From contig NC_088311.1 of assembly GCF_910592395.1 (NCBI RefSeq), forward strand, positions 126,501 to 190,500: 64,000 nucleotides of DNA, written 5' to 3'. This document shows, in pieces, positions 27,401-39,765 of this stretch. Under the pieces are notes generated by a model, which saw nothing but the letters and a program-made list of their open reading frames with translations, was not told the origin of the DNA and made no database searches. Source of the DNA: Lineus longissimus (Eukaryota; Nemertea; Pilidiophora; Heteronemertea; Lineidae). Each line of letters starts with the position of its first letter. Within the stretch, counting starts at the first letter, position 1. A program made the translations under genes and the position numbers.

Positions 27401-30400
27401 TTCCACCAGGTTTAGCTGATGACAGCGTGCGAGTTACAAAATGAGACTCCTGGATATCAATGAGTTTAACTGTTCTTTACCTAGCATACTTGAGTTTGAG
27501 GAGATCGGTTTCTCGGCAGATTTGATCTGTCCAGATGTCGCCATGTGACGAGCAGCGTGTTAAATCCTTTGGGTTACACACCTCGAGGAATATCGGTCGA
27601 AGACGGCCAACCATCATCTTGGAGACGTCCACGATAACCAGCGTTACAAAAGCACCAAATATGAAAACAACTGAAGGGTGAAAAGGGCAGAAGAAAGATA
27701 TCAGAGAGAAACATATTCACCACTTGCTACTCACCATGCTGACATGCCTTAGATTCTTATCCTTTCCAAGGACACACAGTACTTACTGACAATCTCTTGT
27801 ATTTGCTTTTCAATGTTCTCTCAATTCGTTGGCATTCACATTGGCCATGTTTCGCCAAATGGCCTGATTTCCGATGGTGAGGACTAGATCTTATTTACCT
27901 GTAAATCGGAGAAGTCTTCGTGCAATCTGCGGGACATCGACTCTCCCACATCCAACACGAAACTCCTTCGTCTTGTGATGATTCAATGACCAGACAATAA
28001 TCTCAAAAAACAGCATCTGAAAAGAACAGGTATAGACTGGTCATAGCTCTTTCAAGACATATCCGCTGCTGGTAAATACTTGGTACAAGAACCTTATCCG
28101 AGTGTCACAGCTGATTCCACATTAACTTTTAGTGACACAGGTCGTAGGGGGTTAAAATGCCCATCACTGTCATATGAGACATAGGCAGCCACTCAGAAAT
28201 AATAAGATTGAAAAGGTGGATAACTGCGTCTATTTGAGATACTAAACTGCCATCTTTTGCTAAATTGATGAGAAAATTGCTTCATCTTGGAAGGTTTATA
28301 TGATAAAGAGAAGATATATCATATCATATTTGATTGATAAAACAGTTTCTTCAAGGCAACATCTAATGACACTTTCACTTCCTCACATTCCTGTTTTTCG
28401 TGATTTGGCAAATACAGTTTTATGGTGATCTATTCTTGATGAATCACGCTTTGTGCTGATTTACTGCAATCGTGATTTTACCTGAAATTTTGATTGGGAT
28501 TTGATGGGAATTCACGCGGAAAGGCTCGAAGAGATCACCATTCGCTCTGCATGCTGGATAACAGGGGTATGACTAGGTCACTATTCACATGGTATAATAT
28601 AAGGAGTACGGTTGTCCCTAGGAGGTTGAGGCAGAAACAATTGCTCTTCAAGTTACCATGGATACAGTCAGAAGCAGCAATCGCCAATTCTATGAGTCCC
28701 TGGTTTCCCAAAATGACCATACGGTAATTGGTCGAGGAGGCAAGTTGTCAATATGTTTGAGAATATGGAAGAGACGCTTGTGATTTGGCTGATGGACGAC
28801 ATCATTAATCCCGAATTTCCATAGCACTATGTTTGTAGATAGGTTTGTTGCACTCAGCTGATGGGTCGACAGGCTGGTGGTTTTCCGGTAGCCCCTTGGT
28901 TAGCTTGGTGCCCCAACAGGCTGCTTATAAGTAGTCAGAAAGCGCGGGGGCTATCAATAACCCTTTCACAGCAGTGTTGGTTTAGTTGCTCCAATTGTTC
29001 TGTTCTGTTTAGCGTCTCTGTTTGTTTCTCATGACTTGAAAGTGTAGACAAATTGAAAGATTGATTTCAATGTAATGAAGCTGCATGGTATGCTGGCCGC
29101 TATCTTTGACTAAAAGCACGTGATACCAGACTGAAAGAGTTCACTGCCAGTGGCTGATTAAGCGACATAATCGATTTCGTAGCATGCATTCAATTCATTG
29201 AATGTTGTTTGCTAATCCATTCTTTGTGGGACATTCATATGTAATTGTTGACTACCGTCACTACGGACTTGAAAACGGACAGGGCTGCTGTTCAAAACGT
29301 TGTAAAAAGACACTCAGAAGGAGAACCAAAAGAAACTTTAACCGATGCAATTACTTCTAACTAACCTTTGCCATGTTATGTCATGCTTCATTAATTGTAC
29401 CAAATGATGCAGGGGCTGAGAGATGATGTTGTTAATGACATCACGTATGAGGTGATTTGGAAGCGAAATCCCTGTTGAGATGCAGCATAGAAGGTGAGAT
29501 TGATTGGTTGTGCGGACTCGCCAAAATCAGTGGACTGGCAGACGGACTTTTTAGGCTACTTATAAACTGTTGGTGGCAGACAAGACTAAAGCTACTTACA
29601 ACTGCTGGGGGCAGACAGAAGCTAAAGATCCACACCACTTCGACGGATACCTTCCCATTGATAAAGAATGATTCAAACGTCGGCTGTGATTCGTTACTGC
29701 TCTGTTTTATGGCATCATAACCGCACGAGAAACGCTGCTTGCGATACGGGAAAACATTGGTCCACCTGAAAATAAGGGAGAGAATATTATAATGGTTGGA
29801 GGGGATTCTTTGTGCTGAATATAATCTGCAATGGTCCATAAATCTGCCAATTAGAGTCGATGCAAAATGTTGGTCTAGACTTGAGAGTTTCATGAATGAG
29901 GCGAGCAGTGATATGGGATTAGCTGATTGGGAAAGGAGCATGACTGATTACCCTTACTTGTCAACTGGGAAAGGAGCATGACTGATTACCCTTACTTGTC
30001 AACTGGGAAAGGAGCATGATTGATTACCCTTACTTGTCAACTGGGAAAGGAGCATGACAGATTACCCTTACTTGTCAACTGGGAAAGGAGCATGACTGAT
30101 TACCCTTACTTGTCAACTGGGAAAGGAGCATGACTGATTACCCTTACTTGTCAACTGGGAAAGGAGCATGACAGATTACCCTTACTTGTCAACTGGGAAA
30201 GGAGCATGACTGATTACCCTTACTTGTCAACTGGGAAAGGAGCATGACTGATTACCCTTACTTGTCAACTGGGAAAGGAGCATGACTGATTACCCTTACT
30301 TGTCAACTGGGAAAGGAGCATGACTGATTACCCTTACTTGTCAACTGAGTGTCCACAGTGAGGAGGGAAAAGGGGACCAACCGGGGGGGGGGGGGGGGGC

Positions 30401-31075
30401 TGGGGCAAGACGTGTGTTCAGCTCAGAGTAAAAAACAAATGACAAGACCAGTGACCAAACAGATTCTGCAGCCTAACATCTTGTGGCAATGAGCCAGGGG
30501 GAGATAAAACAAAACTGTTTTTATGGCCATATTAGCCAAGTAGTGAGGATGCATCGAGAAGCTGAAATAATAAAAAAGACAGATGACATGTAGAATGGCC
30601 TGGTTGGAGACACCATCGAGGTATGAATGGTGCGAGAGGGTTCTTTATCGTCTGCTTTATGCCCAGAAGATTTGGCTGGTGTAGCTATGTCTTCAGTGAG
30701 AGAGTTGGTTGATCTGGTAATGAGAGAAGAACGAATGATTATTAAATGGGCCCATCACAAGAACCCCCATCATAAGAATCCAACTGCCTCTGTCACTGGA
30801 AGAAGACATCACATACAACCATATAACTCACCTTAAGAAATACTCCAGCAATATTGTGCCACTCAGCAGTAAGAAGTCGGTGAGGACACTGAACACCACC
30901 AGACAAGGTGGAGGTTTTCGCTGGAATCGAGGCAACCTGTCCACCTTATGTTCCGATGGTGTCTCTGGTGAGATCCAGTGGTCGGCTTTAGGTCGATCTG
31001 TCAGCTCTATCCTCTCGAAACTGTCCCGCCTCGAGCTATACGGCCCGTAGGACATCATCTTGGGGTAAATTTGAT
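24456..31075 (-). CDS. Phospholipid phosphatase-related protein (PLPPR/PRG type, PAP2 fold), catalytically altered
   Basis: Eight minus-strand exons join in frame: 30832-31075 (ATG at 31056-31058), 29600-29765, 27899-28016, 27481-27670, 27072-27129, 26336-26512, 25806-25922 and 24456-24710 (stop TAA). They encode about 435 residues. A polar N-tail of about 50 residues precedes six predicted membrane helices, as in the PAP2 family. The alignment to PLPPR proteins is clear: RRLLRFT then VVFIFGAF, and SFPSMQTAITAYAAIF. Motif C1, KX6RP, is intact (K188-P196, KMMVGRLRP). C2 PSGH is PSMQ (238-241). C3 SRX5HX3D is SRX5SX3D (S286-D297). Both catalytic histidines are therefore absent, so lipid phosphate hydrolysis is unlikely. 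The role may be lipid binding or scaffolding at the plasma membrane, as for PLPPRs. The 84-residue last exon is a Gln/Asn/Ser-rich cytoplasmic tail. Confidence 0.88.
25577..25705. repeat. 19-bp tandem repeat, about 7 copies
   Basis: Unit tgtatgtactaggctgcat, nearly perfect, about 100 bp 3' of PLPPR exon 25806-25922 and inside its last intron. Confidence 0.93.
26078..26318. repeat. 82-bp tandem repeat, 3 copies
   Basis: Each unit begins cagcgtcagagccatgacag and ends near 'gactacacagccatagtcc'. The array stops about 18 bp short of the 5' splice site of PLPPR exon 26336-26512. Confidence 0.92.
26655..26882. repeat. 46-bp tandem repeat, about 5 copies
   Basis: Unit agcatcagtggcaatgtcag plus 'taaagtgtcctaacccaagccctctc', in a PLPPR intron. 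Confidence 0.93.
29912..30350. repeat. 38-bp tandem repeat, about 11 copies
   Basis: Unit actgattacccttacttgtc plus 'aactgggaaaggagcatg'. Occasional copies have 'acagatt' for 'actgatt'. It lies in the first coding intron of the PLPPR gene and is followed at 30383-30399 by a run of 17 G. Confidence 0.95.
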
Positions 31076-34000
31076 CTGCAAGTAGAAGACCAAGGAAGAT
31101 ACTATAACTGATCGAGAGCAAGCAAGCGGCGGCGACTCTGAACATCTGAAGAGAGACAAGACAGCGAACCTGGGCTGGTGGTGGAAGTATGTGAGCTTTC
31201 TTCCCTTCGAGACATGAGCGGTGTAGATTGGCCAGCAAGAACCCGGCTCAGCACATCCATGGTTGTTGTAGATGATGAGGACGAGAAGGTTCGAGTTGAA
31301 GGTTTGGATTTGATAAGAGACTTTCAACTTCCAGGTACAGCCACAACTGAGAGGAAAGGTGTACAATCTGTACTTCAGAACACAAAACTGGGAGGGTATG
31401 AAATGAGACCTGTACAATCTGCCCTTCAGCACACAAGATTTGGAGACCTTACATCACATCTCATCAGCACATCCAAGTCCGCCATGAGCAATGTGATTAG
31501 ATCTTTTTTCGAATCAAACAAGACCTGGATCTGTTGAAGTTATCAGAATGTTATGGGGATGTGTATGAGAATACCAGGTGAATGGGTATGGTCATGTCTG
31601 TTTCCTTAGCTGTTTCATAAGGTGGGACATATCAAAGGCCGGGGCACCAATGGACGGCTGGCTGGCTGGCTGGCTGGCTGGTGAAGGAAAAGGATATTGG
31701 TTCAGTTTCCGCTCTGAATCATTACTGCACTGCCTGCAGTTCTGATCTTTACATTCCATCAGTAGCTTTATCATTCCCACTGACCTCAAGAATGGCGCAG
31801 GCTCACAACATCCATGCACATTCCAAAGAGTTTTTCTTAATCTTCTCCGGTATTCATCTCGCGCAACCTTTAATCTGATCAATTCACCATAACCATGAAA
31901 ATACTGATATAATTTGATTTCTAATCAAATTGCCTGTTTTCTTATTGATTTAAACGTTCAGTTAATCCAGTTGTAGAAACCACAAGATAAGCAGATCCAG
32001 CTTTTTAGTTTCGAGGGATTTCCATATTATAACCAGTATGAAGGGTAAAGGGACTGACACAGTAGTGTAAGTTTGACGTTAGGTGATCAGCTAAATGACT
32101 AATTTGCTGATCAAATTGTCACTCAAAAGAAACTAGCTGAAGGCACTCTAAGATCAAGACTAATGCCGTTATAACAATACCTTTCCACAATAAAGAGCAA
32201 CACACATCATATATACCAATTGCTACACAGCCATCGCTTGCCACATTCATCTTGTCCTCGCCTGTCTTAGAAGTTAATCCCCACATCGCCAAAGGAATGA
32301 CACAATCTGATTAGACTCAAGTCGGCATTACGGACAGATTCATTTCAAGACTGAATCTAAAAATAAGCATTTGGTAAAGGCTCCATCATCCCATATATTG
32401 ATTTGTAAGAGTCGTTCCCGCGGAATAGACGTGTCTCGAAGGTATACGTGACTTACGAGAGGGACGTGCTTAGATGTAAACGTTCAGATTAAATCTCGCC
32501 TAGAAAAATTTAATTTGGGCTAGCATCTAGCTTTCTGGTGGGAACGACGGGTCGTTGGAATCGGAAAAGATTTCTCTTTCGTTCCTAAGCAGCTAAAGCT
32601 TTACGGGAATTACTGTTGATGCGTTGTGTTTGCTAACGTTTGGCACGGCGTATTTCATCTTGGTGCCGTAGAATGATATTGATGGTTGCCGGCAATGGTT
32701 GATAGCTATAGGCAATCAAACAAAAGGGGTCCGTTCGTTTAGGACGCGGGTTTTTGGTTAACGAGACAAGTTGTACCAGATGAGATAACTTTTCCTGCAC
32801 CAATTTAATCCCAATTTCTACTGCCTTCCACGCTCTCAGTCCAATGCAACAAGGTGCAACTTTATAATCGTTGGATGACTCTGGGGAAAACACTGGTCAT
32901 TAGTTTTCAGCATCCGTGCACACAGACGCCAGTTATTCTTCATATATCTCACGACAACCATGAATAGTTAATATTTCATGACACCACAGTCACGTAATGC
33001 ACTACACCCCGTATTTGTCATACTATTTGGAAAATTGATTGGATATGAAATAGTATTGCCAGGGATAAAATAGTTGAAGCTGAAGTCCATAGTGGGAACC
33101 TATCTGGCCCCTTCCTGTGGTGCTATCACATAGTACAGGTCCGACAGCGAATTAAACGCAAGAACTCATAACAGGAGCTGAACAATGACCAACCTCATTC
33201 AATGTACCACTCTCTGAGATGGACATGCCTTCCCCACCAACATTGAAAATAGAGCCCACTGCAAACACCAATCTCATAACCCCGAACCCATCCCAGGCCT
33301 TCGTTGACCAAGATCTCTTCGAGAAGTACCTGACTATCCAGGCTTCTCCCTCCCTGTTCACCACAAACACCAACCTCATAACCCCGACCCCACACCAGCC
33401 CTTGGCTGACCATAAGCTCCCCAATTTAACATGACAAGTCATAATTGCATCACCTCCCCGACCTGACCGTTACCAATCAACCCAATCGTACCGACCTGCC
33501 AGCTTCCACTGACACACAAACAAATTGTCGTAAATCCCTTGGCGATAAACAACCTAATTTGCTCGCGCTACCAGCCACTGATTTGAATGCCAACAGCGAA
33601 AAAAGCGCAGTCAGGAGAGGGGAAAAGAAGTGTGATTGTTTGGCGTTGGTTGAAGTACAAAGCAATGGGAAGGAAGTGAGAATGAAAGGAAGGGGGAACT
33701 GTTTAACCTTAGGAAGTACTGGCTGGTGGCTTATCAACATTGCTGTTGCGTTCTGTCCTGTCCATCAACATTCTATGCACGCACAACACCTGACCAACAC
33801 AACGGTGGATCAAAGAAACTCCTCTGTATGTCATTTCATACACATCTGGGCTTGATAAGTAAGTTTCAATGATCACTATTTTACCATGAAGGGTGGAAGG
33901 CGAAAGGAAATGTGTAACCATCTTTTAATGTAACCTCTCTTGTGGTAAGAGGGTTATTTGATTACATCGTCCGCCGTTATTGATTCTTGCCTGGTTGTCT

Positions 34001-35300
34001 TTCATCAGGGAGGAGCACGATGGACTCGGTGACATTTCCATGGAGCATCTCAGTTATTATAGTAAGGCATGTCAATCAGATCAATATGCTCTATGGTCAT
34101 CTCTGTTTGGAGATGCTGGTGGATCTAGTTACTCAACTCTGATTAGGCAGGAGTTGCTGGGTAAAACCTGGGTAGTCTGATATTAACCAAGGTAGAGATT
34201 ATCAACTGACTTCACACTCTGCGCTATGTCAAGTTCTGGACAAACCCACTGCCATACAGCTGCCAACAATGACATTCCACTGGACCCTGGGTGAGGACAT
34301 TTGAGTAAAAAACGTTCATTTGTGAAGCACCTGTCTCGAATAGTCTTGAAGATGTCAGAAAGAAATGCACTTCCAAAGGAATTCCAATTAAGGTATCTTT
34401 TCGACTTACAGCAAAATGCGTTAGAAATCAGAGAGACACTACTCTTCTTGACGTTATACAATATTGTGCTCATGTTTGTCATGACTGCAGTATCCTCATG
34501 TTGCCTTAAGGAGACAGTCCTCTGTGGCTGCAATGGTCGCATGTCGAAGCTAAGTCGAGTCGGCACGGAGCCTCGGGCACGGAAAGAAGCCACTTCCTGT
34601 ATGAGATAATGCTCTTATCAAATCAATATGGCACTGCGAGAGATGCCCATGGCTAGATGGAAGAAAAACATGCTATCAGGTAATGCGACCGGAATTCACT
34701 CAAAGTAGGTTCAATTTCCCAGCAAGGGCAGGCTGATTTGCAGATCTGGTCAGTGTAGAAGGGGAGGATGTTATGGTGGCAGCCATAAAGCTTTACATTC
34801 GCCATGCTTCCTCCACCTCTGCTGTAAACACATTTTAAACCGCGAGGTTCGAACACTTCATCCAGTACACTCCAGTAAGTTTCTGGGGATGAAAACAGTT
34901 AGGAACCCGTGAGCGGTTTTGTGCGCGCGAAACTACCAAATGCAGGATCAATAATTGGCCGGCATTGCAACCAATGTGGAAGGGACGTATTGATTTCTTC
35001 AGGAAAAACTAGAAATCGTACGTACCAGATGGAAGGTTAGGTCAGGCTTGAAATGAAGATATCCGCCAAATACTAATATGGAAATGTTTCGACATGCAAC
35101 AGCTACTCTGCTACAGATACCGACGCTGAATAGGGGGGAGGAAGCAATCATTGGACCTTGGTATATGAATGGCCGTGAGATGACTTCAGGCTGAGCCAGG
35201 GATTAATTGAACTCATTTTCCTGGTTTTAAAGAGGAATCAGCAGTGTCGGCGATGATGATGATGGAGCTGGATGGAAAAGGCATCGGTCACATTTTAATT
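31076..35300. other. Upstream region of PLPPR with no supported gene
   Basis: The PLPPR 5' leader exons should lie here or further right, because the first coding exon starts at a splice acceptor; none could be identified. Several ORFs of 60-140 codons exist (for example 33445-33855 and 34301-34609) but lack recognisable domains or splice context. An imperfect direct repeat of about 60 bp occurs at 33255-33320 and 33358-33420 (caccaacctcataaccccga). Confidence 0.4.
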
Positions 35301-35400
35301 CTATGACATGTAAGAGTACAGACAGCTAGCTGATGTCAGCCACTTCTCCCTATGACATGTAAGAGTACAGACAGCTAGCTGATGTCAGCCACTTCTCCCT
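35301..35400. repeat. 49-bp tandem duplication
   Basis: Two near-identical copies of ctatgacatgtaagagtaca...gtcagccacttctccc stand side by side. Confidence 0.9.
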
Positions 35401-37459
35401 TAGTGTCACGATCAAGAAAACACCCAACCACCAGTGGCACAGGATTCATTCACTAATGGTTTGTAAGAGCAGGTCTTGCCATCCTTCCTAAGGAAAACGT
35501 CGACTGTAAGAAGCCATTAGCTAAATTAGTATAGCCATGTTGATTTCAAAATGCCGCGAGTGGTTCCATTGTCCCGGTTCCTTTGTGGATGGTAGTTGCC
35601 ATTGATACACCTCATTGTAACAAGGAAATGTGAGAGTGGGTTTTACTGGGCCGCTGTACCGCTACAAGCCATTGCCTGCATACCAACATGACGAACTGGC
35701 AATGCCTCAGTGACATAAACATGATTTCATACTCCCCAAGGGACTTAACATGGTTCTTCTCCCATTACATCGCCGTTGATATATAATGCTAATTCTGGCT
35801 TGTATGGCAGCCAATGTGTCGATGGTCCAATTTTGACCAATGAAATGGGTTCACTTTTGAGATTTAGAGATATCTACAGGACAAGTCCATGCACCATGTA
35901 GCTCAGGCTTGAATAATCTTCCAAAATTGTACAACATCTTAACTTAGATCTAGACCACACAGTGTGTGACAGTGGTATGCCAGAATCTATTCCTGGTCGC
36001 TAACCTGCCACATTTTTGGAAACGAACCATAATCAATGCGGAGTCTGGCTTGCAGAAGTGACTGGCATGAATTGATTCTAGAGCAGGACATGCATCATGT
36101 GGACCATTAAAGGTTAGGCTTGCTTTAATCTACATACGACAATGGCGAGACTAAAATCTCACAAAACATGCTAATATCTCAAAGCAATGTTGAAGACATT
36201 ATTATGGGCAACGATACCACTCAAAGATTTAAAAAGGTTTTGCAGAGAAATGGTGTTCAACCCGACAGCCTTGTCTGGCTTTGAACCTCTTTCTCCTTAT
36301 ACCACAATTCTCATGACAAAATTCATAATGCAGTCCCAGTATGATTCAGGGCGAATACAGCCATGACAAAGTCATTTCATACGAATGCTTTGAGCTCTGG
36401 TAACCAGGAAACAGTGCATTCATGAAAGGGATGTTACCAAGGTAACTCCAAATGATGTTCTTGTTCTACGGTACACTCGCACACAGTCATTCTTGTCAAT
36501 GGCAGGCCAAGTTGAGGGGGGGGGGGGTCCATCGCCAGCTGCTTTTGGGCATTTCAGAGCTGGACTTCGGTGGATTGGCACAGATTTCCAGTCTCTGGAT
36601 TTTCTCTGCCACTACAATTCTACCAGTTTCTCAGTTTGTTATCCAGTTGCTATGGTCCCATTTAACACGTTCAAAGCACATTATAAGTAACAATAGCCAA
36701 TAGCCATAAAAGGTCTTCTGTGATGTCACTTATCCTTCACGAGTGAATGTTGATTTCGTTAATGACAGGGTGTAAGGTTCGAGGAGCACAAAGCGTGATA
36801 TGAAAGCCTGGCCATTGAATATGAACAGATTATGCGGCTTCAACCAATCATGACTGTAGAGACAAAGGGCTCATGATCTCTTGATCATTAAACGAAATTA
36901 ACATTCACTGATATGGGATTAGTCCATATTTCAAAAAGACCCTTTTTGACTGGTGACTACTGGCTGTGTTTAAGTGAACATGTTGAATGTGGATGCAGGT
37001 CATTTATTCTCTGAAATTGAAAAAGGAGTTCGAACTGTAGTGGAAAGAAACTCCACACTGAACCACCAACATACTAAAGGCATTGTTTCTAAAGAAAATA
37101 CATGTTACGGGATAGATTTTAACCGCCCTTCAATTGTAGAGAGAGAACAGGTTTATTTTAGGAAGTGAATAAAATATAACCCTGTCAGTCAGAAAACCCT
37201 ACGATTTTACTCTCCATGACAAGTAGTCAAATCACAAAGTATCCTAAAAACTCCCATTAGTCACTGACAGTTGCCAAATACGCTGTGTTTCACCATATGA
37301 ACGCGCAATCAATCTCCCATCGCGGGCATTGCGGGATCCGCCCTCCACTTGAGGCTTTTGATGAACACAGCAACACACTTAAAAAACATAAACTCGATAA
37401 AAATCTATATTCACTTTGCCACATGCAATGCGAGTTTCGTACCCGCTAATGCTATCATA
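35401..37459. other. Intergenic region with no recognised feature
   Basis: Only short ORFs without coding character; a run of G near 36517-36527. I see no RNA gene or transposon end. Confidence 0.4.
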
Positions 37460-37700
37460 GTTTAATAATGATGCTAAGCAGCCATGTTACAAGACAGATG
37501 ATAAGCAGCCATCGTATGACACTGACGCTAAGCAGCGATCTTACAACACTGGTACTAAGCAGCTATCTTAAAACCCTGATGCTGAGCAGCCATGTTATAT
37601 CACTGGTGCCAATCAGCCATGTTATAGCACTGGTGCTATCTGCAGCCATGTTATAACACTGATGCTAAGCAGCCATGTTATAGGCCTAAAGCTGATGCTA
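37460..37700. repeat. Degenerate ~30-bp tandem repeat
   Basis: Diverged copies of 'ctgatgctaagcagccatgt' followed by 'tataacac' recur about eight times, which suggests an old array. Confidence 0.65.
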
Positions 37701-38869
37701 GGCCGCCATGCAATAACAATGATTTTTAAGTGGCAGGCAATCACCTGAGGGCTGGTGGGTATACCAATAGGCATTTGTAGACGGTGGTCAACTAAATACT
37801 TTCATTCTAAATGTTATTTCAGACTTGCTGGGGTAAGTTGCTGCGCTGTAAGGTGGTGGTTTTACACCTGCTGAGCGGAGAACACGGATGAAGTTATACT
37901 TTACTCATTGTCAAAACCAAGTTTAGCAGTATTAATTGAATTGGCCGGATAGAAGACTGGAAAGAGATCACTTTCTTTCCAGTGTTACGCCCCGTGTCTT
38001 TGAGCGGTGCAGTCAGTAGGCTTATCTTCTTGGCAAATTGCTAATAGCCTTAGAACATCGAGTTTATCACCGAACACCATCGAGTTCTATACCGAACACC
38101 AACGATTACATGGACTTACTATTGTGACAGAATGTGATATCAAGAAAACTGCTAACGACACTGGGTAGCACCTGAAAGGTGAACTAATGATATTACATCG
38201 TGAGATGCAGGTGTTTTCTCTCATGTCACTAAATATCGAGAACGGAGTTGAAAACGAATCCTACTGACATAGGAGGAGAAGAACGCTTACTGTCAGTGTT
38301 GAAGCCACTTACCGATATTTGCGTTAGCCAAAAGGTCATCAAATGTCGTCTGCCTTGCATCCAATCAATCGTATCAATCAGCATTCAGTGGTTGGTTTTG
38401 TCACTAGAAATCTAGCGCATGAGGCGCGTCCGTTCGTGAACATATCGACAAAGCATCCACGGCCGTGGATGGTTATCGATGACGGGTCGAGGAACATTCA
38501 CTCCACCGACCTTGAATTCGTGGCGGGCCGTTCGGCAATTTGGAGGTTACTGTGAACTCGATCAGTAGCCGTCGTGACGTTCAAGATTGCCACATGACCA
38601 ACACGCGGTTGGATAGAAGTTCAGATCCAAAGGAAATGTGGAGCGGAGACTTCTGATGGTTTTATTGTAGCGCCATCTACATGAGCCAATGAATGTTATA
38701 AAAGAATACTTTCCAGGGCCAAGGGTTATGAGTTTTTGATTACGTTCGTACGATCATTCGATAGCGCCGTCATCTGTCGGACGACCTGGGAAAGATGCAA
38801 TTTCAAGCTAGCACTGAAGCTTGTCTTCAGGATGGATTGTTCCGCCGCACTGCCTAGTTGTTGATATGA
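37701..38869. other. Intergenic region with no supported gene
   Basis: A 70-codon ORF at 38343-38555 lies in locally CpG-rich sequence but has no domain, so it is not called. Such a CpG-rich patch could be a promoter or first exon of a gene I cannot resolve. Confidence 0.35.
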
Positions 38870-39765
38870 TGAGAGAGATGAGAGTGTCACAGACAGGCCA
38901 AATCAGTCTTGGCTGCTCTGCCAAGTTGTCAACATGGTAAGAGATATGAGGCAGTCACAGCCAGGCCGAATCAGTCCTGGCTGCTGAACCGTGTTGACAA
39001 CATGATGAGTGAGATGAGACAGTCACAGCCAGGCCAAATCAGTATTGGCTGCTCTGCCAAGTTGTCTACATGGCGAGAGAGATGAGGCAGTCACAGCCAG
39101 GCCGAATCAGTTCTGGCTGCTCCACCGTGTTGACAATAATAATGGTGAGAGAGATGAGACAGTCACAGCCAGGCCAAATCAGTCTTGGCTGCTCTGCCAA
39201 GTTGTCAACATGGTGAGAGAGATGAGGAAGTCACAGTCAGGCCGAATCAGTCCTGGCTGCTCCACCGTGTTGACAACATGATGAGAGAGATGAGGAAGTC
39301 ACAGTCAGGCCGAATCAGTCCTAGCTGCTCCACCGTGTTGACAACATGATGAAGGTGATGAGACAGTCACAGCCAGGCCGCATCAGTCTTCGCCGCACTG
39401 CCTAGTTGTTAATATGGTGAGAGAGATGAGACAGCAACAGCCTGGCCGCATCAGTCTTCGCCGCACTGCCTAGTTGTTAATATGGTGAGAGAGATGAGAC
39501 AGCAACAGCCAGGTCAAATCAATCTTGGCTGCTCTGCCAAGTTGTCTACATGGTGAGAGAGATGAGACAGTCACAGCCAGGCAAAATCAGTCTTGGCTGC
39601 GCTCTGCCAAGTTATCTACATGGCGAGAGAGACGAGACAGTCACAGCCAGGCCAAATCAGTCTTGGCTGCTCTGCCAAGTTGTCTACATGGCGAGAGAGA
39701 TGAGACAGTCACAGCCAGGCCAAATCAGTCTTGGCTGCTCTGCCAAGTTGTCCATATGATTATTT
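38870..39765. repeat. ~68-bp tandem repeat with alternating variants, about 13 copies
   Basis: The consensus contains 'gagagatgagacagtcacag', 'ccaggccaaatcagtcttgg' and 'ctgctctgccaagttgtc'. A second unit type has 'ctgctccaccgtgttgacaa' in place of the last block, and a third has 'cttcgccgcactgcctag'. Unit spacing in the most regular part (39672 to 39740) is 68 bp. Confidence 0.9.

Noticed and set aside
31076-31145. Upstream in-frame extension of the first PLPPR exon (extra hydrophobic N-terminus from an ATG at 31143-31145)
   Set aside because: The hydrophobic stretch is the translation of a pyrimidine tract ending in tacttgcag; a splice acceptor there followed by ATGATG gives a family-like polar N-tail.
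34301-34609. 102-codon ORF with a hydrophobic segment
   Set aside because: No recognisable domain, no splice context, and an overlapping antisense ORF of similar length.
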